The position numbers were made by a program, and so were the translations under genes. This document shows positions 47,701 through 59,095 of a DNA stretch of 64,000 nucleotides, one piece after another; positions within the stretch are counted from its first letter, which is position 1; every line of letters begins with the position of its first letter. The DNA comes from Lentinula raphanica (Eukaryota; Basidiomycota; Agaricomycetes; Agaricales; Omphalotaceae). The stretch is from assembly GCA_027919835.1 (NCBI GenBank), contig JANVFP010000007.1:992001-1056000 (forward strand), read 5' to 3'. Under the pieces are notes generated by a model. It made no database searches, was not told the DNA's origin, and saw only the letters and a list, made by a program, of their open reading frames with translations.

Positions 47701-48054
47701 GATGAGAAATCCAAACTTGTTCCCCCGAAGCCGGGTAAATGCACCTTGTTGTTTGTGTTGATCTTCCCTCCAGAGTTGAGCGGTCAAATGGGGCGTCGTA
47801 TCGGACAGATATACAATAAAGAAGATCCGGGTGCATCCAAATGGGTGATTCAGCTGGTGCGTACGACCAGACGCAAGGGACGAGCAGAACGATATGACCA
47901 GGAAGTCCTCTTGGATGTGGCACCTGTGACTGTGGATCGTGCATGGTTAGTACCAGTATGGGAATCGGAAGAAGATAGACGAGCAGGGAACAATGCTACC
48001 ATAGAAAAACGTCGTCGTGAATATGACCATAGAACACCTGGACAATGTAAGTAA
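44799..48054 (+). CDS. Spt5-like NGN-KOW protein carried by the KDZ element
   Basis: Four exons give about 1,024 residues: 44799-44831, 44881-46647, 46703-47064 and 47142-48054, with introns of 49, 55 and 77 nt that keep frame. The first exon encodes MRDTARKRVKF. An acidic stretch ('EAEEDDEEEFESDDEPG', about residues 22-38) recalls the acidic N-terminus of Spt5. An NGN-like domain spans about residues 160-235 ('EVYAVRCERGSENDIISRI', 'PGQVYLHVHNMNRFNVYLAA'). KOW-like modules follow near 310-335 ('GTWVRVNAKHRLYSGDVGLV'), 550-600 ('GLVGSITELDSKAGVARVTL') and 660-690 ('INVEIIVIGAHHSKGYHGWV'). Spt5/DSIF binds RNA polymerase II and stimulates elongation. As cargo it may influence expression or chromatin of the element. 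A GTAAGT overlaps the end, so the last residues could differ. Confidence 0.7.
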
Positions 48055-48237
48055 TGCTCGTGTATCTCTATCTTCTTGTAGCGTAGGTGTCATATACTTG
48101 TATGGTATTGGTGGTATTCCCATTGAACTTGTAGCTCTCATCGTGTCATTGAATAAAGTCGTATTTTGTTCAGTTTTGCTTAAGAGAATTACAAATCAGC
48201 GTCCGGAATGACGTTAAACTAGACCACCAACTTGTCA

Positions 48238-51200
48238 ATGTCCCGGTTGAACTTACCGAACCGCTATCTCACTCAGGACTTGCCTTCGAGTCCTTCAACG
48301 CCAAGGCGTTCTGCCTACCATGCTTTCCCTCACAACCCAGACACCAAATCACCTTCCAAACGGGCAGCGCGCCCCATTCTGTATGGGGCCCATGGTGTGG
48401 TACTTTCTCAACGCGATTTACCCCCACCTGTCGGTCAATTTGGATTCTTGGAACGACCGCATGTCGACCTCGAGCAACTTTCTCAACAACCTCAACACCA
48501 CCAAGAGTACGTAGAAAGCGCCACAAGTTCCGAGGCTCCTCCTTCCTTGTCCTCGCATCGACTAAAAGCTCTGGCACAAACATTGCGGTGGCAGAATGAG
48601 GTTGTGCCTACTCTCGTCGCGCCATATATGAGGTTTCTCCGAGAATCTCAAAATCTCAGTCAGGATACTACTCTGGAACACCGACACTGTGTGTGTGATG
48701 GGTCAAAGAGGAAGTTGGATATCGTGGTATTGCGGTTCAACAGTGAGCTTTTTCTCAAGATACACCTCAATATGTTCTGTTGATGTTTTTACTACAGAAC
48801 TCCAGAGGCTGAGCATAGATATATGCGAGTGTCGTCCCGCCCCCGTCCAACTCATGGAACGTGGGCTCTTTGGCAGTGCACCTAAAGAGCCAACACTAGC
48901 TGTTGACATTCGAGTGCTCGACTTCGTAACGAGACTTTTCCTTCGCATTTCTCCAAATCATACTGCAGTAAGCAGCACAATCGAAGACTTTCTCAAAGGT
49001 CAGGGCTATCAGATGAAAGGAAAGGTAAGTCGTGCGATGATTCTGATGAATATGACTCACTTTTCTTCAGGACCCTCTCCGTCGTCGTTTCACAATGGCT
49101 CTTCGGTGGTATAATGCTCTACAGCAGGCAACCACCCAATTTGTAGACTCCTATCTGGAGGTAGAGCGTCAGGGGTTGATGGATATCACAACCTCACCTC
49201 ATCTACTGTCTACGCCTGCTATGGGGACCGACGCAGATTTGACAGGGGACAGGCCTTCGAAGCGAGCTCGGCATGACGACGAAGAAAGTGACTCAACTAG
49301 GACACGCCCATCTCAATACCTTCGGGCTCGATGCCCTTTGTGTTTTGGCGGAAACTCTGACTTTGCATACGGGTAAATGACTCTCTATTGATGGACTGTA
49401 CTGGTGGCTAATATTGCTCATTAGTACCAGCTTCATTGTTTGTCTCGATGCGTGTTTCAATCAGAAACATAACAAGCAGCCTCGGGATCCACAACATGTG
49501 CACCCACAGAGTGTTTTTTTACCTCAGGAGTGTGTCGACCGTTGGAAAGATATTGTCGAAGAACGAAGACCCTCTCATACAGCAAAAGCAGCTAGGAGTA
49601 CCACCGATGACGAAGTCGAAGATGGCCTGCAGGTTCCGAAGTCAGTTTTGGATGCATGCAGTGAAAGCTTCATGGCAGCAGATGGCTATCGCGAGAAGGC
49701 CAGTACCCAGTTCTTTGATGCAACAGCACTCATGGGTCTATTATGTCGACATGACCGTGTTCTCTGGCTTGTCAACATGACCACCCCCGGAGAAAGGCAG
49801 CATTATGCCCTCGCTCTTCTAGACCAGTTATTCAACCATATCCCCTTCACATCTACTGTTGGCCTCCTCTACGACATTGCGTGTCAGCTAGAACGTAGCT
49901 GCGTGAAATGGGGTTTTTTGAAGGAACATCTTCCTCGCATGAGCTTTGCAATCTCAGTGTTCCATGCGTTTGGTCATGGCTGGGGATGCCAGTGTGTCTA
50001 TCATCCCCGTAAATGTACTGGATTTGGACTATCAGACGGTGAAGGGTGTGAGCGCTTTTGGCACTCAATCAGTAAACTTATCGCTTACCTGCAGGTGTGT
50101 GGTGTAAGTAATCATATGTCTTGTCAGGTTAGTACACTGACTGTATTTCTTGGCAGCACTTCATACGGCTTTATACACTGGACTCCCAGGTTCAGCATGC
50201 TGATAATGAGAGCTTAAAAGCCTTTGGTCTTTGGATTGCACGCAAATGGAAGCTGGCTCAAACAAAACGTGAAGAAGCTGAGTTGAATGTGCGGTGGTCC
50301 ACTCATGAAGCAGAATTTCTGCGTGAGCAGTGGGAAGAGCAGAAGATACATGCAACACAGCCATCTCCTCGTAAGTGTTTTCTTTGTTTGCCTTTATTAC
50401 CCAGCGAGGGTATTACCCAGTGAGGGCCAGTGAGGGTATTACCCAGCGAGGGTAATACCCAGTGAGGCCCAGTGAGGGTATTACCCAATGAGGTATTACC
50501 CAGTGAGGGTATTACCCAGTGAGGGTATTACCCAGTGAGGGTATTACCCAGTGAGGGTATTACCTAGTCAGGGTAATACCCAGTCAGGGTAATACCTAGT
50601 CAGGGTAATACCTAGTCAGGGTAATACCCAGTGCAGGTAATACCCAGTCAGGGTAATACCTAGTCAGGGTAATACCTAGTCAGGGTAATACCCAACCTTC
50701 ACAATTTTCATGCTCACTCCTTGTTTTGCAGGTCAATCACGTACTGCTGGTAAACAAGCTATCGAGGATGCCCTTCGCATAAGGAAGGCTCGAGATACTT
50801 TGCGAAAAAGTATGAAAGATCTTACAGATACCATTTCCAGCCCATTGTCGGAGCCGTATGAAATTGCGGAGGCTGAGATGGAACTTCCGTTGCTCAAAGA
50901 AAAGTTTGCTAAAGCACAGTCATCATTGTCAGCAAAGGAACAGGCATTAGGGGTTGATGGACAAAGAGAATATCGACACCTAGCATCAAGTCCTTTTATC
51001 ACTGATCGCATGAATGCTCGTGCCCTTAAGATTCGCCTACGACAGCGCCTACAAGCCCGCAAGTTTGAGCGAGATCGGCTTGAGCGAAGCTTTCGACGGC
51101 AGATGAATAGTAAGTGATATCACAATTCTTTTGTTATATTTTGTAACTTTGATGTGTCTGCTTAGCTTCGCAGCGGAAACTCCATAGACATACTGAAGAT

Positions 51201-51932
51201 ACCGTCAAACAGCGTGATGGAGGCATTCAATCGCTTGCTCGCAATTACAACAAGCTCTGCGAAAGAATGTCTGACCAGATTGCAAGAAAGAAAGCCCCCG
51301 CTCATGCTGTAGCCCCTCGTCCAATTCCTATGAAGGAACTATTTTCATTGGATGTAGATGATGCAATTTGGGATGACTGTGGGCTTGAAGGCGAAGATAA
51401 CTCAGTGGACCCTCCCCTCTGGTTGTCAGATGAACAGGTTAGAGTAGGCATACAAGGTATTCTGCTCCGGGATCGGTGTGATGAAGAAATGCTCCGATTG
51501 AAGCATGAAGTCCTCGTAATGGAGGAGTGGTTTTCAGAAGAATGGAAAGTTGTTCTATCTGCTATTGATAGTACACAAGGTATGTATCAACCATAGTATC
51601 TAATGCCACTAATGGATAGTTCTACAGATATTGATCTTCAGTACCAACTGTGGCAGCAGCGTGTAAATCTTATACGGCTGTCTGTCTTGTGGACTCAAGC
51701 ATTGAGTGGACTTCAACTAGACTTCACTCCAGATTTTGCAGGACCTGGTCCAGAAGAATTAAGGGAGGTTGAGCATGAAATTCAAGCAGAGCTAGTTGAT
51801 CGAGTCTGTGAGGCAGATGAAGATGTTGAAGACTCAGAGTTGGATGAAGATGACTTGGATATAGGTCTAATAGAGCACATTGATGCCTTAACAGTAAATG
51901 ATATAGATATTAATATACAGGATGAGATATAG
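48238..51932 (+). CDS. KDZ-superfamily DDE transposase
   Basis: Eight exons give about 1,004 residues: 48238-48742, 48798-49024, 49071-49372, 49425-50094, 50157-50370, 50732-51109, 51166-51579 and 51628-51932. All introns have GT-AG ends and keep frame. N-terminal cysteine pairs ('HCVCDGSKRKL', 'ICECRPAP', 'RCPLCFGG') fit the zinc-binding region ahead of KDZ (CxC2-like) transposases. The RNase H-fold core has D353 in 'VCLDACFNQKHNK', D495 in 'LLYDIACQLERS', and glutamates 551/554 in 'SDGEGCERFWHS', so all three catalytic positions are present. 'HAFGHGWGCQCVYHP' is a conserved His/Cys block. The C-terminal third is a long charged coiled coil ending in an acidic tail. No stop or frameshift is seen. 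The fifth intron is 361 nt because it contains a GGTATTACC array. Confidence 0.9.
50398..50698. repeat. GGTATTACC array inside a KDZ transposase intron
   Basis: About fifteen to twenty copies of a GGGTATTACCCAGTGA / GGGTAATACC unit fill the intron between 50371 and 50731. They are the same 9-mer as in the element's subterminal arrays. The splice sites outside it are intact. Confidence 0.85.
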
Positions 51933-52004
51933 GACTAGAATGTTTTACTGTCTATACCTACATTTGCACATGGTACAAAACTAGTTATATTGCAACAGTA
52001 AGAT

Positions 52005-52245
52005 TTACCCTTGTAGGGTATTACCCTTGTAGGGTATTACCACTGTAGGGTATTACCCTTGTAGGGTATTACCACTGTAGGGTATTACCACTGTAGGGTA
52101 TTACCACTGTAGGGTATTACCACTGTAGGGTATTACCACTGTAGGGTATTACCACTGTAGGGTATTACCACTGTAGGGTATTACCACTGTAGGGTATTAC
52201 CACTGAATACCCTTGTAGAACATTACTCTTGTAGGATATTACCAA
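52005..52245. repeat. GGTATTACC subterminal array, right
   Basis: A regular 18-bp unit (GTAGGGTATTACCACT) is repeated about twelve times, directly downstream of the transposase stop at 51932. It is the right-hand counterpart of the left array. Confidence 0.85.
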
Positions 52246-52804
52246 TGATTACCGGACTTATAATCATTGGATGCCAGACTTATAATACTATGCAATGTGT
52301 AATGCAATCTACAATGATATGCAATTTAGAATGATATGTTGAAAATTCAATAGCCAAGATTTTATTGTAGGGTAAAACCATTGGATACTAGACCTATAAT
52401 TTGGAATACAATCCACAATGATGTATTGAAAATTCAAGTAGCCAAGATTTCATGTAAGATATTATTATTGGATACCCAATTTTTATATCATGCAACCTGT
52501 GATAATTCAATCTATCATGGTTAATCGAAAATTGAACTAACCAAGATTCAACTGTTCTGGTCATATTGTTGCTACAATTATGTATTATATGAGAATATTG
52601 ATGAGCATAAGCATAGACACTAAGTATACAGTATGAGTATTCTATCAATGTCCTGACATTGAGTTGTGAATATTGATGAGCATAAGCATAGACACTAAGT
52701 ATACAGTATGAGTATTCTATCAATGTGCTGACATTGAGTTGTAATAGTACAATAGCTGTAGCATTGGTATACAAGCTATGTTTTTGCTTGATAACAACAT
52801 GCAT
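52246..52804. repeat. AT-rich subterminal region with a duplicated 72-bp unit
   Basis: The unit running from 'aatattgatgagcataagca' to 'ctgacattgagttgt' occurs twice in tandem (about 52591-52668 and 52669-52742). No gene is seen. Confidence 0.7.
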
Positions 52805-53083
52805 AGTATTAGTAAGTTATTGTTGTCAGGAGACTGAGTTGTAATAGTATAATAGCAGTAATATTGATGGGAAGCTATGTGTTCATTTGATAACAATGTA
52901 TATAGGGAGGATGGTATTACCCGCAGGGGTAATACCTGACAAGGACCCCTGACACTAGAGGAAGGGTATTACCCAGTTTGGGTAATACCCATTGGGTAAT
53001 TGCCCGGTATTTCCCCCCTATTAGGGGAGGGTATTTGGACGGTAATCCCCCTAAGTCGGCAGGATTTAAGGGTGCCTGAAGTG
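52805..53083 (-). repeat. KDZ-1 right terminal inverted repeat
   Basis: Inverted copy of 38533-38810, ending GGGTGCCTGAAGTG at 53083 next to the AGGGTGG target copy. Confidence 0.85.
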
Positions 53084-53988
53084 AGGGTGGTGATTTTGGA
53101 ACTGCAATTGCAGCAGCAGCCTCTGAAGGTCACAAAGATATTGTTGAATACCTTGTCCAACATGGTGCAGATGTCAATTTGCAGGCTGGTCATTTTGGAA
53201 CTGCAATTGCAGCAGCAGCCTCTAAAGGTCACCAAGGTATTGTTGAATATCTCCTCCAACATGGTGCAGATATTAATTCTCAGGATGATTATTTTGGAAC
53301 TGCAATTTCAGCAGCCGCATTTAAAGGTCACCAAAATATTGTGGAATATCTTGTCCAACATGGTGCAGATATTAATTTGCAGGGTGGTGACCTTGGAACT
53401 GCAATTGCAGCAGCAGCCTCTGAAGGCCACCAAGATATTGTTGAATATCTTCTCGAACATGGTGCAGATATCAATTTGCAGGATGATATTTATGGAACTG
53501 CAATTGCAGCAGCAGCATTTACAGGTCACCAAGGTATTGTTAAATATCTTGTCCAACATGGTGCAGATATCAATTTGCAGGGTGGTGATTTTGGAACTGC
53601 AATTTCAGCAGCAGCCTCTGAAGGTCACCAAGGTATTGTTGAATATCTTGTCCAACATGGTGCACATATCAATTTGCAGGATGGTGATTTTGGAATTGCA
53701 ATTGCAGCAGCAGCCTCCGAAGGTCACAAAGATATTGTTGAATACCTTGTCCAACATGGTGCCAATATCAATTTGCAGGATGGTGATTTTGGAACTGCAA
53801 TTGCAGCAGCAGCCTCTAATGGTCACCAAGGTATTGTTGAATATCTTCTCCAACATGGTGCAGATATCAATCTGCAGGGTGACCAGTATGAAACTGCTAT
53901 TGCAGCAGCAGCCTCTGAAGGCCACCAAGATATTGTTGAATATCTTCTCCAACATGGTGCAGTTCTCAATTTGCAGGGTGGTGATTGA
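53084..53988 (+). pseudogene. NACHT-ankyrin gene, 3' part (nine more ankyrin repeats and stop)
   Basis: This continues the repeat array broken at 38532. The junction 'LQGG' / 'DFGTAIAAAA' is in frame if one AGGGTGG copy is kept. Nine further 33-residue repeats follow, and the frame ends in TGA at 53986-53988 right after a final 'LQGGD'. Together with the 5' part the original protein would have had about 27 ankyrin repeats. Separated from its promoter by 14.5 kb, this half is not expected to be expressed as part of the receptor. Confidence 0.85.
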
Positions 53989-55308
53989 CAGTGAAGGGTA
54001 GCAAGGATGTTCATTTGTTGCTGCCTAATGCAATTGATTGTCCATGAGGAAGAGAGCCTAGGGTGGCAGGAGACCACTATGTAGTGATTCATAGTGAGAA
54101 CTAAGTGTATATTGAGTGTAAGTACTTGTCATGCAAGCAGAATAGGACAGGATTCAGAAAATGTCAGAACAGAATGATGTTGAAAGGCAACAAAAGAGCA
54201 GAACAAAACAGAAATGAACAGAGTTCAAAAATATGGGCAGAATGTGAATGTTGAACTACTTATCAATCAAAACACTATGCAACAAAAATACATCATGATG
54301 CAAACCACATTCAATGATAAAACAACAAATACAGCCATGGTTATCCATACTTACTCACTAGCACCAAAGGTCATCACAGATGTAATCACAAAAGTTATTT
54401 CAGAGTTGACCAGGGTGTTTCAGGGTACAGAATAGCAATAAAGTTGCAAACAGTTGGCAGAGGCAACTTCCAGATTGGAAATGAGATGCTTCATCTAAAG
54501 CAGTCTGCTACTCATGATCATCTTCCAGTAACCCCCAGGCCAAACAGGCCTCCCGGAAAGTGTTATGAAGCATATCATAGTCCCTGGTACCCCCATGATT
54601 TTCCTAATGATTCCCTGATTATTGCTGGTATTTTTCCCATTTTTCCCGTATTTTTCCTGCATTTATTCATGCCTAAATGGTCTCTACAAGACATTTCTAT
54701 TGTTGGCCAAGCCTACGCTAAGGTGGCGCTTATTTGGCATCTTGGCATCTCAACCCAGAAGCGCCGTATTTGACTTTCTCCCATGCTTCCTCTTCTTCCT
54801 TGCTCCTTCATCTCCTCGACCACCACCTTGTTCTCAATGCGATAGGACAACCGGGACAATGTCAAGGACATTAGGAAACGAGGGAAGGACAGAAGAGACA
54901 ACGAGGAAAGGGTTTAGAGGGTTGGAGGCCGCGGTGACGCAGCCTGCCAACTAAATCTATCAATGGTGCGTAATCTGTTGATCGAACAGATTACTTCCAC
55001 ACTAACGAGGTGCTGCCGTCATGACAGGCCCATTGTCAACTCACGGCGACGACATCTGATGTATCCAACACATCCCGGATCATCCACACCCCAACATCGG
55101 CCCTGCTCCTTCCTGTAGACAATACCCCTCAGTTCTGACGTGTCAAACATCATCTCACCTCCCTGTTTTTCCGTTCGGCACTTCGTTAGCTTCACATCGT
55201 CATCTTTGGCCCATTCTGGTCATCATCAGACTATCCCCAGCCTGTTTGGTCATTTCTGGTTAGGATACATGTCAGGCACCTTGATCTGTGCCATTTTACC
55301 CTCACCAC
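53989..55308. other. Intergenic, no gene recognised
   Basis: Sequence after the ankyrin stop. Short frames only, for example 54444-54773 and 54622-54954, with no recognisable domain or splice pattern. Positions 54770-55300 are more GC-rich and may be remains of an unknown gene. Confidence 0.4.
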
Positions 55309-56187
55309 CACAGGATACTGTGAAGCTTTTGTAAAAAGGTCCGATGAGTTATCAAGGAACATTTGAAAAAACCTGTGATAACCCGGAGGGGGCTCCGGAA
55401 ATGGCTCCGGGGGGTGGTCATGCCTGTTACCACCTGTCACATGGGGCCTATATTTACTGTTTTGGGTAATTAATAATTATCCAGATATTAAATAAGCAGT
55501 ACATTTTCAAAAAAAAACCCGAAAATTCATAAAAAATCTAAAAAATCCTAAAAAAGCCAGATTAGGTCAGACCAGGGTATGTAAACAAATGACCTCATAT
55601 GATCAAAAATGATGTAGGGTCAATATAGGTACTAAAAATAGCCCAAAAAATCACTAAAAATGCAAAAAATATTTAGGGATGGTATAGGGATGGAATCTAT
55701 TGTTACATGTAAGTGTAGACATCTATGGTGTACATGAAACATGTACATGTGTATCACAGTGTCCAACCTTTATGATAGCTATCTGAATCATGTAGAGACA
55801 CTGCCAGTAGACTGTAGGAGTGCTTTCCTCATGCACTAGCATCAGTATACTTGCACTACATGGACATGTGCATTGGCATTTACATAAAACACTATTATAT
55901 CACACAAGATCACAGTATAGCTAGCCACACAGGTTGTAATTTCGAGTTCTCCAAATTATATCTAGAGGAATATGATATAGACAACATCCTGACACAATAT
56001 AGAGCCCACACAAAAATTATTGAGTGTGCTATTAATGAATTTCGACTCAAAGACACCAAATAAGCGCCCATAAGCGGCCAAAACTTGTTGTTATAAGTGT
56101 GTTATAGTATAACAATGAGTGTGTTATGTATATCAAGTAATATTGTTCCGACTTTTTGACTGTTAAGTGTATCAAGTTTAGTGACTG
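55309..56187. mobile_element. Internally deleted fold-back element copy
   Basis: It starts CACAGGATACTGTGAAGC and follows the left arm to about 55690. It then jumps to the sequence of the palindromic centre ('aatctattgttacatgtaag') and part of the opposite arm. It is cut at 56187 by an LTR beginning TGTTACGACC. Confidence 0.75.
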
Positions 56188-56767
56188 TGTTACGACCATC
56201 ATACTCGGAGCTCCGTCGGAGCTTCACTCAGCGATTGGACTTAGAGATTTCATGAATCTCTCTAGTCATGCCTAGCAGTGTCCGCCTTGTCCCTCCTTCT
56301 GATTCCATCGGCGCATCAGACTGGTATACTTTGATTATGATCTTATTGTTTTATTCTCTGACAGCTCAGCTGACCTTTATATTGATTTACTTTACAATAG
56401 CTTATTGTCTTTCTCACCTCCGATGCTGTAGTACCGAGATGTGTATTGTCTTATTGTACTTTAGACTGACTATCTGTACAGTATATAAGGAGCATGTACA
56501 TACTTACATACCTCAGTTTTAATATCAACTTGGATTACCTCGTTAACATTAACACTCACCTCTGTGCTCTCAGTGTCGTCCTGATCATTGATCATTGCCG
56601 ACTCCAAACCTCCGTTGGACTTTGTACATGTTGTACTCGTCCTCATCTGTTCTCCTGGTTGAACACGGTAATGTGGCAAGGGTGTTGCTCAATAACAACA
56701 CTAATGTTCAACAATCCTCTGTGTCTCTGATCAGAGCTCCGACTCCGTCGGTGGCACAGTCCTAACA
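56188..56767 (+). repeat. LTR of a Ty3/Gypsy-type retrotransposon
   Basis: 580 bp starting TGTTACGACCATC and ending CACAGTCCTAACA, the usual TG...CA form for mushroom Gypsy LTRs. Internal TATA-like 'gtatataagga' near 56480 fits an LTR promoter. It is inserted into the fold-back copy to its left. The matching 3' LTR is not in the window. Confidence 0.65.
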
Positions 56768-58009
56768 GTATATTAAAACTTATCTTGTCAACGTTGCACT
56801 GATTCATCTCTATTCCATATAGATCACACTCAACGAACACTACAGGCTCAAACTCATGCTGCTCGTTATCCTTGTACCCCTTCTCCCATCTGGGATGAAG
56901 AAAATCCTTTTGCCGCAAATGCTCACTCTTTGGCGGCTTTCAATGACTCTATCTCTGCTGTTGGTAACCGGAGACCGCGCATTTCTGCGTTCGGTCCTGC
57001 TCCTGTCACTCTTCTGATGGTTACTACTGAAAACGTTTGCGGTATTTTGGAATCTATGGAGTATATCTATCAGACTGCTATTCTCACACCGGAAATGGAA
57101 TAAATTCCATTGAGCAGAAAGTTGTGCCAATAGTAGATAATTCCAATAAAATTTTGCTCTCTCCGAAAATGTCTACAAAATATTGTGTTTCCACAACAGT
57201 GAAAGTACAGTCAAAAATCTACAATTTGGAGCACATTTTGTATGGATTTAGATGTTTGTTGAAAGGGCATGAATTTGACAACAAGAAAACAATAAAGAAT
57301 TGAGCGCTTTTCATGCACATTTTGACTTATTTGGATCAAGATGTTTTGTATGGGCAAAAATTTCACCTGAAACCCATACAATTCTTAGTATTGATTTATT
57401 CTTAGAATGGAAATATTTCAAATATCTTCTCCCAGCAAATGAAAATAAAGCAGAAATCCGGAGTTTCAAATCATTTGAAAAGGGCCGGTTCCATTCAGTT
57501 TAGGGTTTTCAGCAGCTCCAAAAGGCCGGGCTTCGGCTTGGTTTTTGTTCTTCTCAAAAATACAATAGAAATATTCCTATTCAGATGTTGTCTCAAAGCA
57601 GACAAAAATTCAAGTTTTGGCTGGATTTTCTGACTTCATGAAATATCTGAATTCAAAAAAGGAAACAGCTGGATCAAAATATTTTGTATCTCTATTGTTT
57701 TCTTCCTCCAGTAATTATATCCTTTCAATGAACATCTTGGACCACAAAAAATGTGCATTGAATTGTCAATCTTCTGCTGTACAATCAAATGTGTAAATAT
57801 ATGGTATTTTGTGTCTCATTTCCAGAGTTGTGAAAAATAGATAGATTTTTTTGCTATTGGTCAAAATTTCCGCTCGTTGGAATTTTCTCTAAATCCGGTG
57901 TGTCTGCCTAGTGGTGAATATGTTCGTGTATTAACTCCAAAAGCTAAACGAGTTATCGAAGGTGAACCTGTTCCTTCACTACAACCTCCTCCTACTCCAT
58001 CTCATGCAG
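56768..58009 (+). pseudogene. Gag-like remains of the Gypsy element, interrupted
   Basis: A frame from about 56820 reads 'PIWDEENPFAANAHSLAAFN' and 'NRRPRISAFGPAPV'. After an AT-rich stretch (about 57060-57870) of unknown origin, a second piece reads 'SLNPVCLPSGEYVRVLTPKA' up to the fold-back copy at 58010. The proline-rich, weakly conserved character fits a Gag polyprotein after the LTR, but no zinc knuckle is visible, so the call rests mainly on position. Confidence 0.4.
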
Positions 58010-59095
58010 CACCGCATACAGTAAAGCTTTTGTAAAAAACACTGATAAGTTATCAGGTACCTATTGCAAATAGTTGTGATAACCCAGAGGGGGTCCCGGA
58101 AATGGTCCTGGAGGGTGGTCATGCCTGTCACCACCTGTCACATATGGCTTATATTTACTGTTTTGGGTAATTAATAATCATCCAGATATTAAATAAGCAG
58201 TACATTTTCAAAAAAACTCGAAAATCATAAAAAATCATAAAAAACCTAAAATGGCCTGATTAGGTCAGATCAGGCTATGTAAGCAAATGACCTCATGTGA
58301 TAAAAAATGATGTAGGGTCAATCTAGGTACTAAAAATAGCCCAAAAAATTACTAAAAATGTGGAAAATATTTAGGGATGGTATAGAGCCTATTGCAGGCC
58401 CAGGCACATCAAAATTACCAAAAAAGGAAAAAATTGATGATGATCTCATCTTGTAGCAAAAAATCTGAAAAAAATCCTAAAAATAGTCAAAAAATTCAGG
58501 GGTGCCTTGTTGGCGCTGAAAATGCAAAATAAAAAAAAATACGTGACAAGTGTAAAAATTTTCATCACTCTAAATCATTCCAAATCCACTATACAGTCAG
58601 TATATATAATGTATATGCTATATTTAGCATCCTAGTACCTTTATTGGGCTAAAAATAGAACTTGATCTCATCTGATAGCAAAGAATCTGAAAAAATCATA
58701 AAAAATGCTCAAAAAATTCAGGGGTACCTCATTGGCCCTGAAAATACAAAATAAAAAAATTTACATGATACAATTGAAAAACAACATCACTCCAAATCAT
58801 ACCAAATCCACTACACAGTCAGTATATATCATGTATATGCCATTTATAGCAGCCCTAGTACCCTCAATCACTTATATCACTCAAGAATCATACCAAACTG
58901 AATGATTTGGGGAGTAAATATATTGTACATGATATTTTTAGCACACCTAGTACCCTTGATAACTTAGAACAATTTATATTACTCAATATGTTCAGTACAC
59001 TTAGCACTTATCACACCTAACACACTAAAACTCATAACAGTACTTATATGTATTATACTTAACACAGTTGACAATGAAATACTCAAAACAGTGTT
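58010..59095 (+). mobile_element. Left arm of a fold-back element inside the Gypsy remains
   Basis: It starts CACCGCATACAGTAAAGC and follows the left arm of element B closely through 'caatatgttcagtacactta'. It breaks off at 'actcaaaacagtgttaaca', directly before reverse transcriptase sequence. The opposite arm is missing, so a deletion removed the rest of the element together with the protease and the N-terminal reverse transcriptase region. Confidence 0.8.

Larger units (their letters stand above)
38533..53083. mobile_element. 14.55-kb KDZ transposon (KDZ-1) with three cargo/transposition genes
   Basis: The termini are inverted repeats starting CACTTCAGGCACCCTTAAAT and extending about 275 bp (38533-38810 and 52805-53083). 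The 7-bp direct repeat AGGGTGG flanks it (38526-38532 and 53084-53090), and removing the element with one copy rejoins the ankyrin frame. Gene order is an acidic HMG-like gene (minus), an Spt5-like gene (plus) and the KDZ transposase (plus). Subterminal regions carry many GGTATTACC 9-mers. All three genes read open with consistent splice sites, so the element may still be competent. Confidence 0.85.
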
